The notes below the pieces were generated by a model. The model worked only from the letters and a program-made list of their open reading frames with translations. It made no database searches and was not told the DNA's origin. Positions 46,591-58,900 of a stretch of DNA of 64,000 bases are shown piece after piece; position 1 is the first letter of the stretch, and each line of letters begins with the position of its first letter. Both the position numbers and the translations under genes were made by a program. Source of the stretch: Eumeta japonica (lineage: Eukaryota; Arthropoda; Insecta; Lepidoptera; Psychidae); contig BGZK01000158.1 of the NCBI GenBank assembly GCA_005406025.1, positions 310,001 through 374,000 on the forward strand. Reading direction: 5' to 3'.

Positions 46591-49110
46591 GATATTTGGT
46601 TTAGTTTACGGAACAATATTTGGGGTTTGAAATATTACACATTGTCTTATTGGTTTATAGCTATCTCCTTTGTAGTTAGTTATCTTTAGAAGATGGTAAA
46701 CGATATAAAGATATTCTCAATTTTCTCAAAATTATAAAATTTAGGACCACTTTTATGACTTCCTTGTGTGAAATCACTTTTAAAAAAAAATCACTTTCAA
46801 GATGAATTTTGACTCTAGAACTAAATCTGTAAAATTGACATTTTCCTAAAAATAATAAAGAAGTAGTAGTAGTATCATATCTAGGATATTAAAAAAAATA
46901 TAGGTAAGTGACAATCTAAATTGTTTTTCATAGTTTTATGTACAATACTTTCGAAATATGAAGAAGCTAAAAGCTATATTTTGATTCGAAAAGTATTTGT
47001 AATCTTTATAAAAAATCTAATTTACTTGCAACATTTGAAAATAGTAACCCGCTAGATCTAGAGGTTAATATATAGAAACAAGTAAAAAGCTGAAGGAACA
47101 CTATTTTTTTTTTCCAAAATTTTAAATTTTCATAACGAATTCGTTTTTTAAATCATGAATTCAATACAAAAAACTTTGTGGGCATAATACGACGACGAAT
47201 TTAATTACGTATACAAAATAATGTATCCAAAAAAAAATTTAATTTTACAAATTAAAACAAACAAAAAAAATTAAATAACTATCAAATTTCCACAGCAGAG
47301 CAGTTCCTCACTCAAAGCCGAATGTCGGCAATTTTTCTTTAAAATTATTTCCCAATATTAGTGAGACTATAATATTATCCTTGAATGTTTAATAATCTCT
47401 GTTTACTGAGTAATTTTCAGACAACGCTCCGCTTAGCCAACTACACGTACAAATATTATTATTACCATTTTAAATCCTTTTTTTTTTGCACCGCACATTG
47501 CACTAATGTAGTAAAATCTATGCTTGCAACTAGTCAGTAAAGTGACATAAACATTTTAGACTGACAGTTAATACTTTTTTATCATTTGACAAAGATACAA
47601 AGTTACATAAACGCTATGCAAAGTTTCAAATGCGATACTTAAAAAAAAAACAAAATTTAGAATGTTTGATATAAACAAAATCTGTTGGGATCCACCAGCG
47701 ACTGATTCCTGAGCACGCATATTTTGAAAAAATAATTTTATCTAGTTTGCGAACTTAACTTCCAATGGGATTCCTAATTTCGAATCTGGATTTATTCAAT
47801 CAATATATCCAGGCCAAACAAAAGTTTGAACATCGGTATCGTTCCCTGGCTAGCAAATTATTTCACATACGAAAGACACTATCTATAAGAGCCACTATTC
47901 AATGGCGATTGCACCATAACCGGCGCTAGGGCAATAAACGGCGCCGTAAAGAAGCGATAAAATATTGCATCTCAAATTACAACTGTATTTAGTTTATATT
48001 CAACAGAATAAAATCATCGACTCCGATTATTATTTTATCATCGATTACTATTTCACTGCACGCGGTTACGCCGTTCGACGGGGTCGATAGAAAACTATAA
48101 AGGGAAAAAGCGCGTTCCTAATTCAGATGGATTTTATTTTTAATATTGAATATTTCGATTGATTTACGTGCACTTTTCCAAAATGCTTATAAAAAAATAG
48201 GACGGAGCCTTCACAACAATGAACAAGGAGGGCTTTACAACAATGTGCGAGGGGTCGCGGATGAGAATTCTTTTTTTTTTTTCAACTTCCCGCTAAGAAA
48301 GTTGAAAATAATCGTAATATCAGGGAAGTTATCGTCGTAAATCTAAAATAACTTCTAGATTTCTGAACGGAACGACTTGATAAATCAAAATATTTTTTTA
48401 ACTAAAAAAAATGCATTTAATATAAATAATTTTGAAAATAAAACGCCAATATTTTTAAGCTCGACAATGTTACCAATAATGTTTTCGTGTTTACCGGATA
48501 GCTCAAAAGCATTATTCCTTAAAAGAATGCGGAAGTCTCGAGATGTGTTTTGGGACTGGCCAGGGGCCTACAAGGTCACCCGTTGCCCACATTTCTACAG
48601 CTAAGCGTCTACTGCGCGAGTGAGTTCATTTCGCACTATCTAATAGTCTGTTTATAACATACGAGCGAAGAATGTTTGTACAGATTCAGAATGCTCAAAT
48701 TACTAAGGTTATCAGCGTAGAATTGATAACAATAATTACATAATTTCAGCTAAAGCGGTCACGACATTATTTTTAATGATGAAGATATATTACGTGATCC
48801 GATTCTACTATCGGTCGAAAAAGAGTGGAGCACTAGCTATCGAGCTTCTTTAGTGACACCCTCAAACAGGGATCATTTTTTGAATTATGTGACTCTAAGT
48901 ACGTAAGGAACTGTTAACAAGCAATTAAGCATGAATTTTTAAGATAATTGATGTTTATTCACATTATATATCTACAAGAAAGCAAAAAAAAACAAAAGAC
49001 ATAAAAAGAGCGAAACAGTTTCACTTTAAATCATAAATAACAGCATCTAAACTGTTACTATGTTTAGATTTCTAATAGCATATTTGATAATAATAGCTTT
49101 GCGTTTTTTT
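46591..49110. other. Gene-free AT-rich stretch
   Basis: Very AT-rich to about 47,660. Patches of more complex sequence at 47,690-48,110 and 48,500-48,620 give no recognisable protein. Confidence 0.4.
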
Positions 49111-49129
49111 TTTTGCATACGAATTCATT

Positions 49130-49365
49130 CCTATCTCGTTCGGTGCAAGACGAGACTGACCAAACACCCCACGACGCGAGATCGCCGTCCGCCGACGTCC
49201 GGCCGTGCCAAATAATACACTTATTCGCTGCACGAGCCGCGCGAGGTCGTGAGCTAAAGCAGCTAAATTCAATATTTGCTGTGCACACGCGACGGGCGGC
49301 GGCGGCGCGGGCGCCCGCTAAGAGCGTACTCGAGTGTCGTGTTTGCTCTGCCGCTTGCGAGCTAG
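49130..49365. promoter_or_regulatory. CpG-rich island within the longest open frame of the window
   Basis: GCG-rich sequence (CGACGGGCGGCGGCGGCGCG) lies in a 194-codon plus frame (49,113-49,697). That frame begins with TTG, has no ATG in its first half, includes low-complexity RRAAAARAPAK and becomes AT-rich later. I see no family resemblance, and the minus strand is also open. A promoter or untranslated exon is as likely as coding sequence. Confidence 0.25.
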
Positions 49366-50519
49366 ATGGGAATTGGAAAAAATCTTTTCCTTTCTACCCG
49401 TATCAAAATATAATCTCTAAAATAAAACTCATGAGGTGTATTATGGAACACCAGGCTGGAACGAAGTTACAATTTATTGTAATTAACACTTGCTTATGTG
49501 TTCGTTATCTGTCGATCCTATCGAATCAATATTCAATCTGTTCTTTCACTACGAATCCCTACGAACAGATTCGAGGGTCAGCGGTGGGTTGCATGCAGCA
49601 TGCTAATGTATGTTGCAGGCGAGCGTCTGGAACGAAATTCCTTTCGCTACACGTAACTATATTTGATGAATTAAGTAATAACAATGAAATTGATTGACAC
49701 GTTTGAAAGCAATTGAATGCGCTTGAATGTAACGTGCCACAAAGAACTTTGTACCAAAAAGTGCACAATATTATATTAATGAGACGAAGAAAAATCTTCG
49801 CAACGTACGTTCTTTGAAATGTTACTCGTAGTCGGTACTTTACCAAAAGTTACACGTTTCTAGTTAACATTTTTACTCTGCTATCGATATCAACGGGTTG
49901 TATTCAAAATAACGAGAGTAACATAATACTACATTACTGTAATAATAAAAGAATTCTAGACGAGTCAAAAGGTGTTATTATATGTCTCATATTTCAGATT
50001 TTCTCAACTCATCGATGTATGAAGCAAACTGATGAAAACAACGCCCTCGAAGTCGGAAAAAAGCGTATGACTTCGAGAACCAAACATTCTGCATTGACCA
50101 TTAAGTTGCAATTTTTATAGAATTCAATGGCAATTTTCTCAGAACTATTTCAAACTAATTTGACACTCGATACGGATTATTTATTGTAACAAATAAAAAA
50201 CTAATATCTGTTATATAAAAAGAGTCTCAAACATTCCAAACATTATTTAGAAAACGTTCTATTCAGATAATTTAGCATAACAATAATATCATTTTTAGAG
50301 GGTGACTTAATCATTGGCTGGAGATCCGAAACGATTTTTATTATAGTGTTAAAGCATAACTTCATAAAAAGTCGCGAGAAACAGTCAAAACTAAGAAGTG
50401 GGCAACGTTATACAATATTTCCTTTTAGAATAATAAGTACCTAATATTTCAATAAGCAAAACCAAAATAAAAGGGCAATATTTTCAAAAAAATATTTCGT
50501 CACACAACATCGGAAATAC

Positions 50520-50830
50520 TTTAACATCGCAAGAGCGATAGGCCGCCGAGAGCGAAGGTTGTACCGACGCCGCGTGCCGGGTGCAAGGCCTTGCGAAATT
50601 CATGAAACGAGCCCCGGCGCGGGCGGCGTACGTCACCTGTTGCATTATTCATAGACGGCGCGCTGCATTGCAGCCTCTGACGCGGGCGGCGGCGCGTCCC
50701 GAACGCGCGCGGCCGCTGACGTAACGCTCATTGAAACTGTAACGGTCGGATGTTTTAACAGAGCGAAGAAACTCGGTGAATAAGTCGTTCATTTTGTGTT
50801 CGAGAAAAGAAATATTTTAGGAGTCAGTTT
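50520..50830 (+). promoter_or_regulatory. CpG-rich island with initiator-like site, candidate TATA-less promoter
   Basis: This is the strongest CpG island here (for example GGCGGCGGCGCGTCCCGAAC and GAACGCGCGCGGCCGC), with TACGTCAC and TGACGTAACG motifs. Just after it is GAGTCAGTTTAG; TCAGTT fits the insect initiator, putting a start at about 50,826, and GTTCGT at +28 to +33 fits five of six positions of a downstream promoter element. An ATG follows at 50,864 and opens only 15 codons, to a stop or to a GTAAAA donor-like site. Reading it as a plus-strand promoter is inference. Confidence 0.3.
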
Positions 50831-51223
50831 AGGATAGACAGTTACGTTCTCTGTTCGTTCGTAATGCAACTGTTTTTCTCGTGGAACGGTTCTAACGTAA
50901 AAAGCTGAAATTCTAAGTGACTTATGGGTCAATAATGACCCAAAGAAGCTCACGCGATTTCTAGGAACATCTTTAAAACAACAAACATTATATCAAATGG
51001 ATATGACATAAAAAGAGAAGAAATATGACATTCAAAAACATACAAAATATATAGTATAATTAATATAGTTAATGTATATTTGTTGTTATAATTATGAAGA
51101 CTACAAAAAATGTCGAGGTGTCATTTTTTGCGTTTATAATTTTAGAGTTTAGAAATATAATTAAAAATTTACTTTTATCATGGCATAAAACATTGGTTGT
51201 ACTGGATTTTGATTCTGATTGTA

Positions 51224-51691
51224 TTTTTGACGTGACAACGTCTTAAATTAGGTTGCGGCTGGGAGTCACTTTGAAAAAGTGTAACGCTCGGTAACGTAAC
51301 GATGAGTCACCGAACGAGAGAGAGGCCCGCCGAATGCCTTGCGTCTCTCTCCCACTCAACTATGATCGGTCTGCCGCGCGCGCAGCACTAGAGAATTAGT
51401 GCATAGCTTGCAAATGTATTGCAAGTTATTGTATGTATATTTGTATATAAATACGTATGTATGTGTAAAGGTAAAAATAAAATTTTGTTAATATGAAATT
51501 CAGTGCGAGATTCTTTGTATAAATTAATGTTTTAAATATAATTCTTTGTATAAATAAATGTTTTAAATTGTTACTATTATTTCATCCTTCTTCCTACTAT
51601 ACGAATGAATATTCACATTAAAATGATTTTACCATTCAAAGTCGTTGTCACGTAAAACTTTCGCCCGTATACCGACTTTACAGGCAACCAA
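51224..51691 (+). repeat. TTGCCTGTAAAGTCGG-family repeat, copy B
   Basis: It starts TTTTTGACGTGACAACGTCT like copy A, then has its own GC-rich block (about 51,260-51,405, with GAGAGAGGCCCGCCGAATGC). The 281-base module 51,411-51,691 is almost identical to copy A. Length and order of the conserved parts match, while the middle does not align. Confidence 0.85.
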
Positions 51692-52990
51692 ATTTTTAAT
51701 TACTCAATCGACTTGCATGACATGGTCACATCACAACGTTTACTGAACGTCATATTATGTAAGCGAAAAACTTTTATGTAAGTTCACTTCGACACGTGCG
51801 ATTTTGTTTCCTCTACATATTTTTTTTTTAGTTATTATACATTAATTATTATATACCTATACTGGCACTTTATGCTCTGAAAATGAAATTATCAAAGATA
51901 CGATCAGCCGTTTGAAATGTATAGCACGGAAGCCGAATAGAACTGATTTTGCTATGTAAAATTCTATTTAACAGGACACATTATTTAACGCTAGACTAAA
52001 ATCGACAGTGATGAAATACATTCAATATTCTATTTCATAGATGCCCTGTTCTCATTGCCCATTTCGAAGAATCGATCGAATCGACCACTGATAAGAGACA
52101 AATCAATGGAAATGCGGCCTAATGAACTTGACTGTTGGCTCCTCCAGCATAGGTGGAGTAGGCTAAAATTTTTGATACTTTTCACTTACATAGGCAAAAC
52201 TTAAAAAGTTATTCCATTTTTACAAACTTTCTTTAGAATCTCCTTAATTAATAGGCAATAGACTAATTTTTTTTTATACGATAATGAAATTTTTATTAAA
52301 GAAAAGATTGCAATTTAACATTTTCTTCAGATAATTACAACAGTAATTAAAATATAAATGTTTTTAAATGCCAATTACACAAGAAGAAAACTAGAAAACT
52401 ATGACGTCAGTGTGTAATAGCGCCATCGTATAAAATACATACTAAAGTCCTGTAACGGAGGCGAAACAAATAAAATGTGAGAAAGGAAAGAAAAATGTTC
52501 CATTGATTTCGAAGCCCCTAGCCGCCCGATGCGTCCGAATTGAATTTTGAGATGTATTTGTCTTACCAGCCTATGAAATGTTGTTAGCGTGATGCAGAGC
52601 CGAATGAATGTAAGACGTTTTATGAGCGGCACCACCTCTAGTGACCTATCACAAAATAGCAACATCTTGCGGTGGTAATACGCACTACTCTCTCAGTATT
52701 GTACGAAAGAGAACGCTATAAAACAACTTGATGACATTGGATTATTTTTCTAAGAAATTTTGCATGCCTTAAATCCCGTCTACACTGGGTATGACCACGA
52801 TAACAAAAAAACTAGTTAACATTTAAACTTAATTTCTTTTTCAATCTCATCACTAATCGATTGGGAAGAACTGTATTGAAAATCACAGCTTTATATGTTA
52901 TCGATTAGCTGTAATTGAATTTTTTAACTGGCAGTTATAAATGTTTTGATTGTCCATTTCGCTTAAATATCTAAAATAGAGGTTAAGATG
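51692..52990. other. Gene-free stretch
   Basis: No gene supported. A more complex patch at about 52,430-52,700 includes an 88-codon minus frame with no motif I recognise. Confidence 0.4.
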
Positions 52991-52994
52991 AATG

Positions 52995-53340
52995 TTTTAT
53001 ATTATTACCGCTATCTATTGGCAACTACGAAAATAAATTGAGCGTGAAGTTGTTTATTTTTCTAATTGCCAACAGATAGCGGTAGTAATATAAAATATTC
53101 TCGTTAAAAGTGAAAAAAAAATCATGCTTTAAACTACATATATAATTTTGCATTATGATGTCTACTAAATATGAAAATTTTTCGATTCAAGTTCACTATA
53201 AATTATTTGAAAATCAAAAATAAAAATTTTATTAAGTTGTAGATAAATCTGAAAATTTTTTTTTTCTTTTTAGTGCATATTAATTTGGTTTGGAATAGGT
53301 TTTGTTTTGAAGTCGGTTTTTTTTTGTTAAATTTTTTGTT
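52995..53340. repeat. Interspersed repeat with 30-bp inverted repeat and AACCGACTTC motif
   Basis: TTTTATATTATTACCGCTAT through TTGGCAA (52,995-53,024) is inverted at 53,066-53,095 with two mismatches. About 200 bases on is GGTTTGGAATAGGTTTTGTT, then TTGAAGTCGGTTTTTTTTTG, the reverse of the AAAACCGACTTCAAAAC motif I know as very common in Lepidoptera. Whether the two parts belong to one element is not proven. Confidence 0.45.
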
Positions 53341-53345
53341 TTCAA

Positions 53346-54439
53346 CACTTCGAATGGGCATTACGACAGATTAGAGAAAATTTTCACTGCAAATATATTT
53401 TTTTCACGAATTGTCAATGGAATGTAAATCGACACTAAATTCGCCCAAGGATCTCAATAATTTTGTTAACATTTCGTGGATAACTCACATTGTAGCTATG
53501 TGTACTCATGGTACAAATTGAAATCTATTTATCACTAGGACGAGCCCCGTGAAGGCCGACCGAACAACAACGATAATCGAACACGATATTGATGCCGTAC
53601 GACAGGTACGTGACTTGCAGACAAAAAAATCGACATGAATTAAAGAGCAAAAACTACAGAAGTACAAGGTACAAATACATGTATAAGACGGATGCCGTAT
53701 AAATTACCAGATGCTTAAAAACAATGTAATGTACGGTATGGTATAATAAAATGATACAAAAATGCGAAGGAGCGCAATCGATAGCCGTGTATGACGTTTT
53801 GTATGATATACAGATTTTTTTTAATCCTCTTTGAACTGAGACTTTCACCTCCATGACTATTGATGTCCATATATATAAGTGAAAACTAGAATAAAAGCTA
53901 GTACTATATAAAGCTTTATATCTATATAAAGCTCCCTATTTTATAACAAAAGTATCAGCAGAAATGATGTCATTCCGCTTGTCGTTGTATTTTGTATTTT
54001 ATTCTTGCACATTTCGCATAGAATTCACAAAAAAAAAATCTTTAGTTGATCTCGCTAACATAATATTTCGCAAAGATAAATTATTAAATTAGCACAACAG
54101 TACTTTTATACAGGATTAAGAAATATATCATAATTTTTCACAGCACCATATAAGCAAACAGTTTACGTCAATAATTGCTTTACAAAAGCCATACATTAAT
54201 CACAAACTTATAACACTACCTAAAGTCGGATAAGAGCTAATTGGATCGATTTTGTACAATCACTAAGACCTAAAAGCTATATAGTAAACTTATGGTAGCT
54301 ATTGACGACATGTAACACTATTGATATAAAGAAGTTACAATGATGCTTTTGTTCCTTAGCATAATTAATAAACATCGATAAGAAGCCTATTTATATCGTT
54401 ATTATGAATAACCATATATTAAATAATTATACCATTTTT
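53346..54439. other. AT-rich sequence, nothing recognised
   Basis: The direct repeat TATATAAAGCT occurs twice near 53,905-53,935. No gene. Confidence 0.4.
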
Positions 54440-54640
54440 AATACTTTGTCTGTCTGTATGTTTTTTATATCCTAAAAATGGTTTGACCGATCTTGATGAA
54501 AATCGATATTCAGTAAAAACATTGAGGGCGTAAATGTTGATATACACATATATAAGGGTGGTACATGTACGGGGGAGGTCATGATCTCACCCAAAATCAC
54601 TTTTACTTTTAAATCTTCAAACTGAGAGTCTTCTTAAAAA
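54440..54640 (+). repeat. TGTCTGTCTGTATG-type lepidopteran repeat
   Basis: It contains TTTGTCTGTCTGTATG, then GGTTTGACCGATCTTGATGA, then AAATCGATATTCAGTAAA. This resembles a common moth/butterfly repeat known to me from memory. Its borders are uncertain. Confidence 0.45.
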
Positions 54641-54699
54641 TCGACAATTTACAGAAATTTTAAAAACTAAAGTAAATAAACAAGAGATTTGTAAATAGG

Positions 54700-55940
54700 T
54701 TTCCAAAACAACTAAAAAATACGCAAAAAACGTTAATTTCAAAAGTCGAATCCAGGAGTAGCACAGCCTGAGACTAAGCTAAGGAGATATAACTGTTAAA
54801 GCCATTTCAAATCAAAAAAAAATCTGAAAATAGTTGACCTTGCACGCCATCTCTAGCATTTCCCGCTATGGTATGACGTATTTTTGTGCCCATCGAATTC
54901 AAAAATAGTTATCTCAAAGCTCAAAGACGTATTATCTTTAAAGTTTTGGGCTCGTAAATTTGAAAAACGGTTGATCTTCGAAGCATTTCCGAATCATTTT
55001 ACCACATTACATTTTAAAAATATACTTAGCAGTAAATTATTGAATTATGATTCAAAAAATCGATTTTTGTGATTTTTCAAGCTCTTCCACCACAAATAAA
55101 ATTAATACGTTTTCGGCTTTTCGATTTCGAATATCTAGATTTATTTAAAAAAACGCTATTTTTAAAAATTTTACTACAATTTTGCCTACAATATCTATCG
55201 AAAACTTTCTTTGATTTTGATCTGCGGCATTCGAACAAGTTCTTTCATAAACAAAGTTGATCAATAATAAACATCAATCCAACAAGAATTTTAGAAGTTC
55301 TTTGGAACAAATACTTTTTGGGAACATTTCGTTAGCATTTTTCTCAAACGAACAAACCGATGATAATGCAGTTTGCTTGCAGTTGCTTTTTAAGCTAAAT
55401 AGCTGGTAAGATTTTAAAATTTATTGGCAGAACAGTTTAAGAAATATTGTAAAGCAATGTTAATTGCAAAATTTTCTCCACCAATATCACTTTTACAAAT
55501 CAATTCATTTTTTTGACATTTGTTATAAAAATAAAAATATCTGATTCTATTCCGGTATCGATCGGTAGAGTAGTCTAAAAGTTATTTCGAAAATATTATT
55601 GTTCGAAATAACTTTTGATTTGATATTGGTAATTTTTAAGATAATCAAAATCTACCAGACGAAATCATTTAAATATTTCAGAAAGTCTAAGTTGAGAACT
55701 CTATTTGAATGCTGGAAACCGCGTTTCGATCAGTTAATCAGTTCAAAAGTTGTGAGAGGTTTAGATACACACACGCAAGCACGCATACACATACATACAG
55801 ACATATAGAACATCACTCGGAAAATGGTCGAAATATATTCCTAGGACTTTATAAGGTCACGATCTAATGAAAACTCGATTTTCGACAATCAAACTGAAAA
55901 TAGTGACTTCGTAATTTATCAAAGTTATTTAATTTTCATA
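54700..55940 (+). repeat. Unclassified repeat-like region with CA/CATA tract
   Basis: Homogeneous AT-rich sequence with many TCGAAAA/TTTCGA motifs, ending in GTTTAGATACACACACGCAA and a CA/CATA tract at about 55,768-55,803. A microsatellite after GTTNAGATAC-type sequence resembles other repeats here. The open frames at 54,884-55,072, 55,069-55,260 and 55,599-55,808 have no motif. Confidence 0.3.
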
Positions 55941-58900
55941 GCGGGTAGTTAAAAAGACGGAACTTCTAAATATCACCTACACTTCGCGGAAAAAACAATT
56001 TTTCCATTTTTGTTTTTTATTAACGTTAATAGATAATACTACGGTCGACTTGTTACGTATATTTATTTGGTCTGTTTTATGTCTATTTCAAGTATTATCA
56101 TTTCATTAATTTTATTACTTCTAAATCAGAATAATTTCCAAATCAGTAGCCTATTATTTAACAAACTATCTGTAATATTTATCATTATTATTTCTTGTAC
56201 ACCGCTTTTAGTTCTGGCTAAAAGTGGCTATTTCTGTCTACATGTACCAGAATTGAAAAACATAAATTGATTTTTGATCCCTCCAAGACAGAGACCCCCG
56301 CCCCAAAAAATCTTAAAATGCGACCGCGTCTGACATATATAATTTCGATACACCTAAATAGTAAACAAAAAACAAAGTTGAGTATGTGGGGTGGTTTGTG
56401 TGTGTAGATGTAGAGAGTGCGTGTGAGTGTGAGCAAAACTGCAGCCATATTAGGATCATGAAAAGAAATCATTATTAAATTTTAATTTAGGCCCACCCAA
56501 GGGGTCGGATAGTAGCCAGTACCCAGAAATAGTGGTGTCCTTTATTTTCTAAGTTGTTTTTCTTTACATTAACCCCTAAATCATTAATTTTGTCGCTGAC
56601 AACGCAGAAATCATGATAATTTTCCATTAAAATAAAATTAGACTTTGATGCATTTTACATCAAAATTTTTCTGTATAATATTCTCTACAGCATACACACA
56701 TTCTTTCAGGAAATTTTGAATGCTTTACAAAAAGGGTCTCACGATTTTGTGATAAATTCAATATTGACATCTTTTGTTTTCTGAAACAATAAACATCGTT
56801 GAACTCATCACATATACGACGTATCTGGGTTGGTTTATGTGCTGTATAAAGATATAAGACATAGTGCATCTTAGGGAAACATATATATTTTTTTGTGATA
56901 AAAGTAGTAAAATGCAAATAATATAACGGTCGACGCCGTGGTATGAGTTCAACGACTTGTATTGTTTCCGAAGACAAAAGATGTCAATAATAATTCCCAA
57001 AAAAATAACTTTAAATATTCGTATTAAGAAACACTTTGTTTATTACGACTCTTATGCATTTATATAAGGTAAAAACTATAAGAGTTAAATTACTTATTCT
57101 ACTTATAATGATCTCATAATTGTTAAAAAACACACAAAGATTTTTCTACAAAAATTAAAATTGATTTTGTAAATGCTGTTCATTAATTTTATGTTTTATG
57201 GAATAAAATTTATTTGGAAATATCGTCTGTCTTTAATTATTACACTAGTTGAGTAATAAAATAACAACAAAACCTTCTTAGAAATTGGAGGAATTAGTAA
57301 AATACATTAATATTTATAATGTAATAGGATAGTGTAGACAATTATCTAAAAATTAGTATTCGTATTTGTAATATTAAGATAAAATATTATTTAATGAAAA
57401 CAAGTGTTTCCTGCTTATACAGTTCCTATAAATAGTAGTTAAATTAATATTTAACGCTTTTCGTAATTACAAAATGAAGTATTTATAATAAAAAAAAAAC
57501 AAAAGCCTTTTTGTATTAGTATCAGCAAAAGATATTATTAATTCTTAGTCTTATTGCCTTTCATGCATGCGTGGACGCACGCATGCAGGCACGGACATAG
57601 CATGCACACACGCACGCACGCACGCTCACCTGCCACGTCAACGCGGACACATTTCTCATTGAAAAACATTCAAATCCTTTTCTTTATCATATTGCGGTTA
57701 TGTGTTTTTAATATTAGACTAAAAAATATATGTCAAATTGTGACATTAAAAAACGAATCAGTTTAGCACAAGCAAAAAGAATTACACATGTAGGTTGTTC
57801 TATTATAATATGATATTTCTTTATATTTCTTTTCATTTTCATCTCATTAGAAAAATAGAAAAAATGTGTATGCTTACGTTTATGAACTGTATAAGTTCAA
57901 AAAATTCGCTGAAACAGTCCTAAAAAGTAATATTCGTAACCCTATACGCCTATAGAAAAAAATAAAATAAAATATTTCTGATCGCCGAGTAGGGCCGGCT
58001 ATTCCGAGCCGGCTCGGGCCATTTCATGAGTGAATCTACTATCACATGTAAAATGTTAGGTTAGCAAGCCGTACAGTCCTGTCTGAAAGCAATTTGAATA
58101 GTTTATAAATACTTTATCGCAATTCCCCAACTGGAGAATTCACACGCATCGTAAATTTGCCACGCAATTTATAGAAGACGCGATAAGTCTTTGAAAAGGC
58201 CAAGACTAGACAATTTTAGAAGCTTCGTCTTCACCGAAATGCAAAAGGTTTTAAGCACACGACGATCGCTGTTTGCGGTCAAATTACTATTACAGTTTTT
58301 AATGTGTGCCCTGTTACTTCGTGTATATTAATTAAAATATTCTACTCACGAAAGGAATGAAAAAAGCTAATTGAGTCCTTGAAATTTTCATAAAGACGAA
58401 CCTCTAGCGTAAAAAAAAGGGCGTCAGCGTCGGCCGTCTGGAAGCGAAATGAATTTTTTTAAACGTTAAATAAAAGTTCTCGCCGCCGTGTAGACGTCCA
58501 AAATTTAGTTAACCTTTTCTTTAAAAATTACCCAACTGTATTGTAAAAAGAAACATACATATTTCGGTCATCTAAAATAGACACAACACACGCAATACAT
58601 TTTTAATGGACGGATTAATCGTGCTATCAATCAGCATATGCATCGCGTTGTGTAACGCTGGTACGAAATAGAGAGTTCAAGGTGTCGCACTGGTGCATCG
58701 AGACAGGCGACGTTTGGCAAACGAAACTCTCCCGACTCCTAGCTGCTGCGAAACGTGAACGAATAAATCTTTGACGTTATGTAGGTAAGTATAATTATAT
58801 AAAGACGAATGTCAGCGTAGCGAGAGAGATGTGCAAAAGTTGTAACTATGTGGAAATCCTTACTTTACCCACCCTTCTGGAGAATAGACGCGGGTTTATA

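Noticed and set aside
49113..49697. The 194-codon plus-strand frame, the longest in the window, as a gene
   Set aside because: It starts with TTG, has no ATG in its first half, runs from a CpG island into AT-rich sequence, and contains low-complexity Ala/Arg. No motif or splice support.
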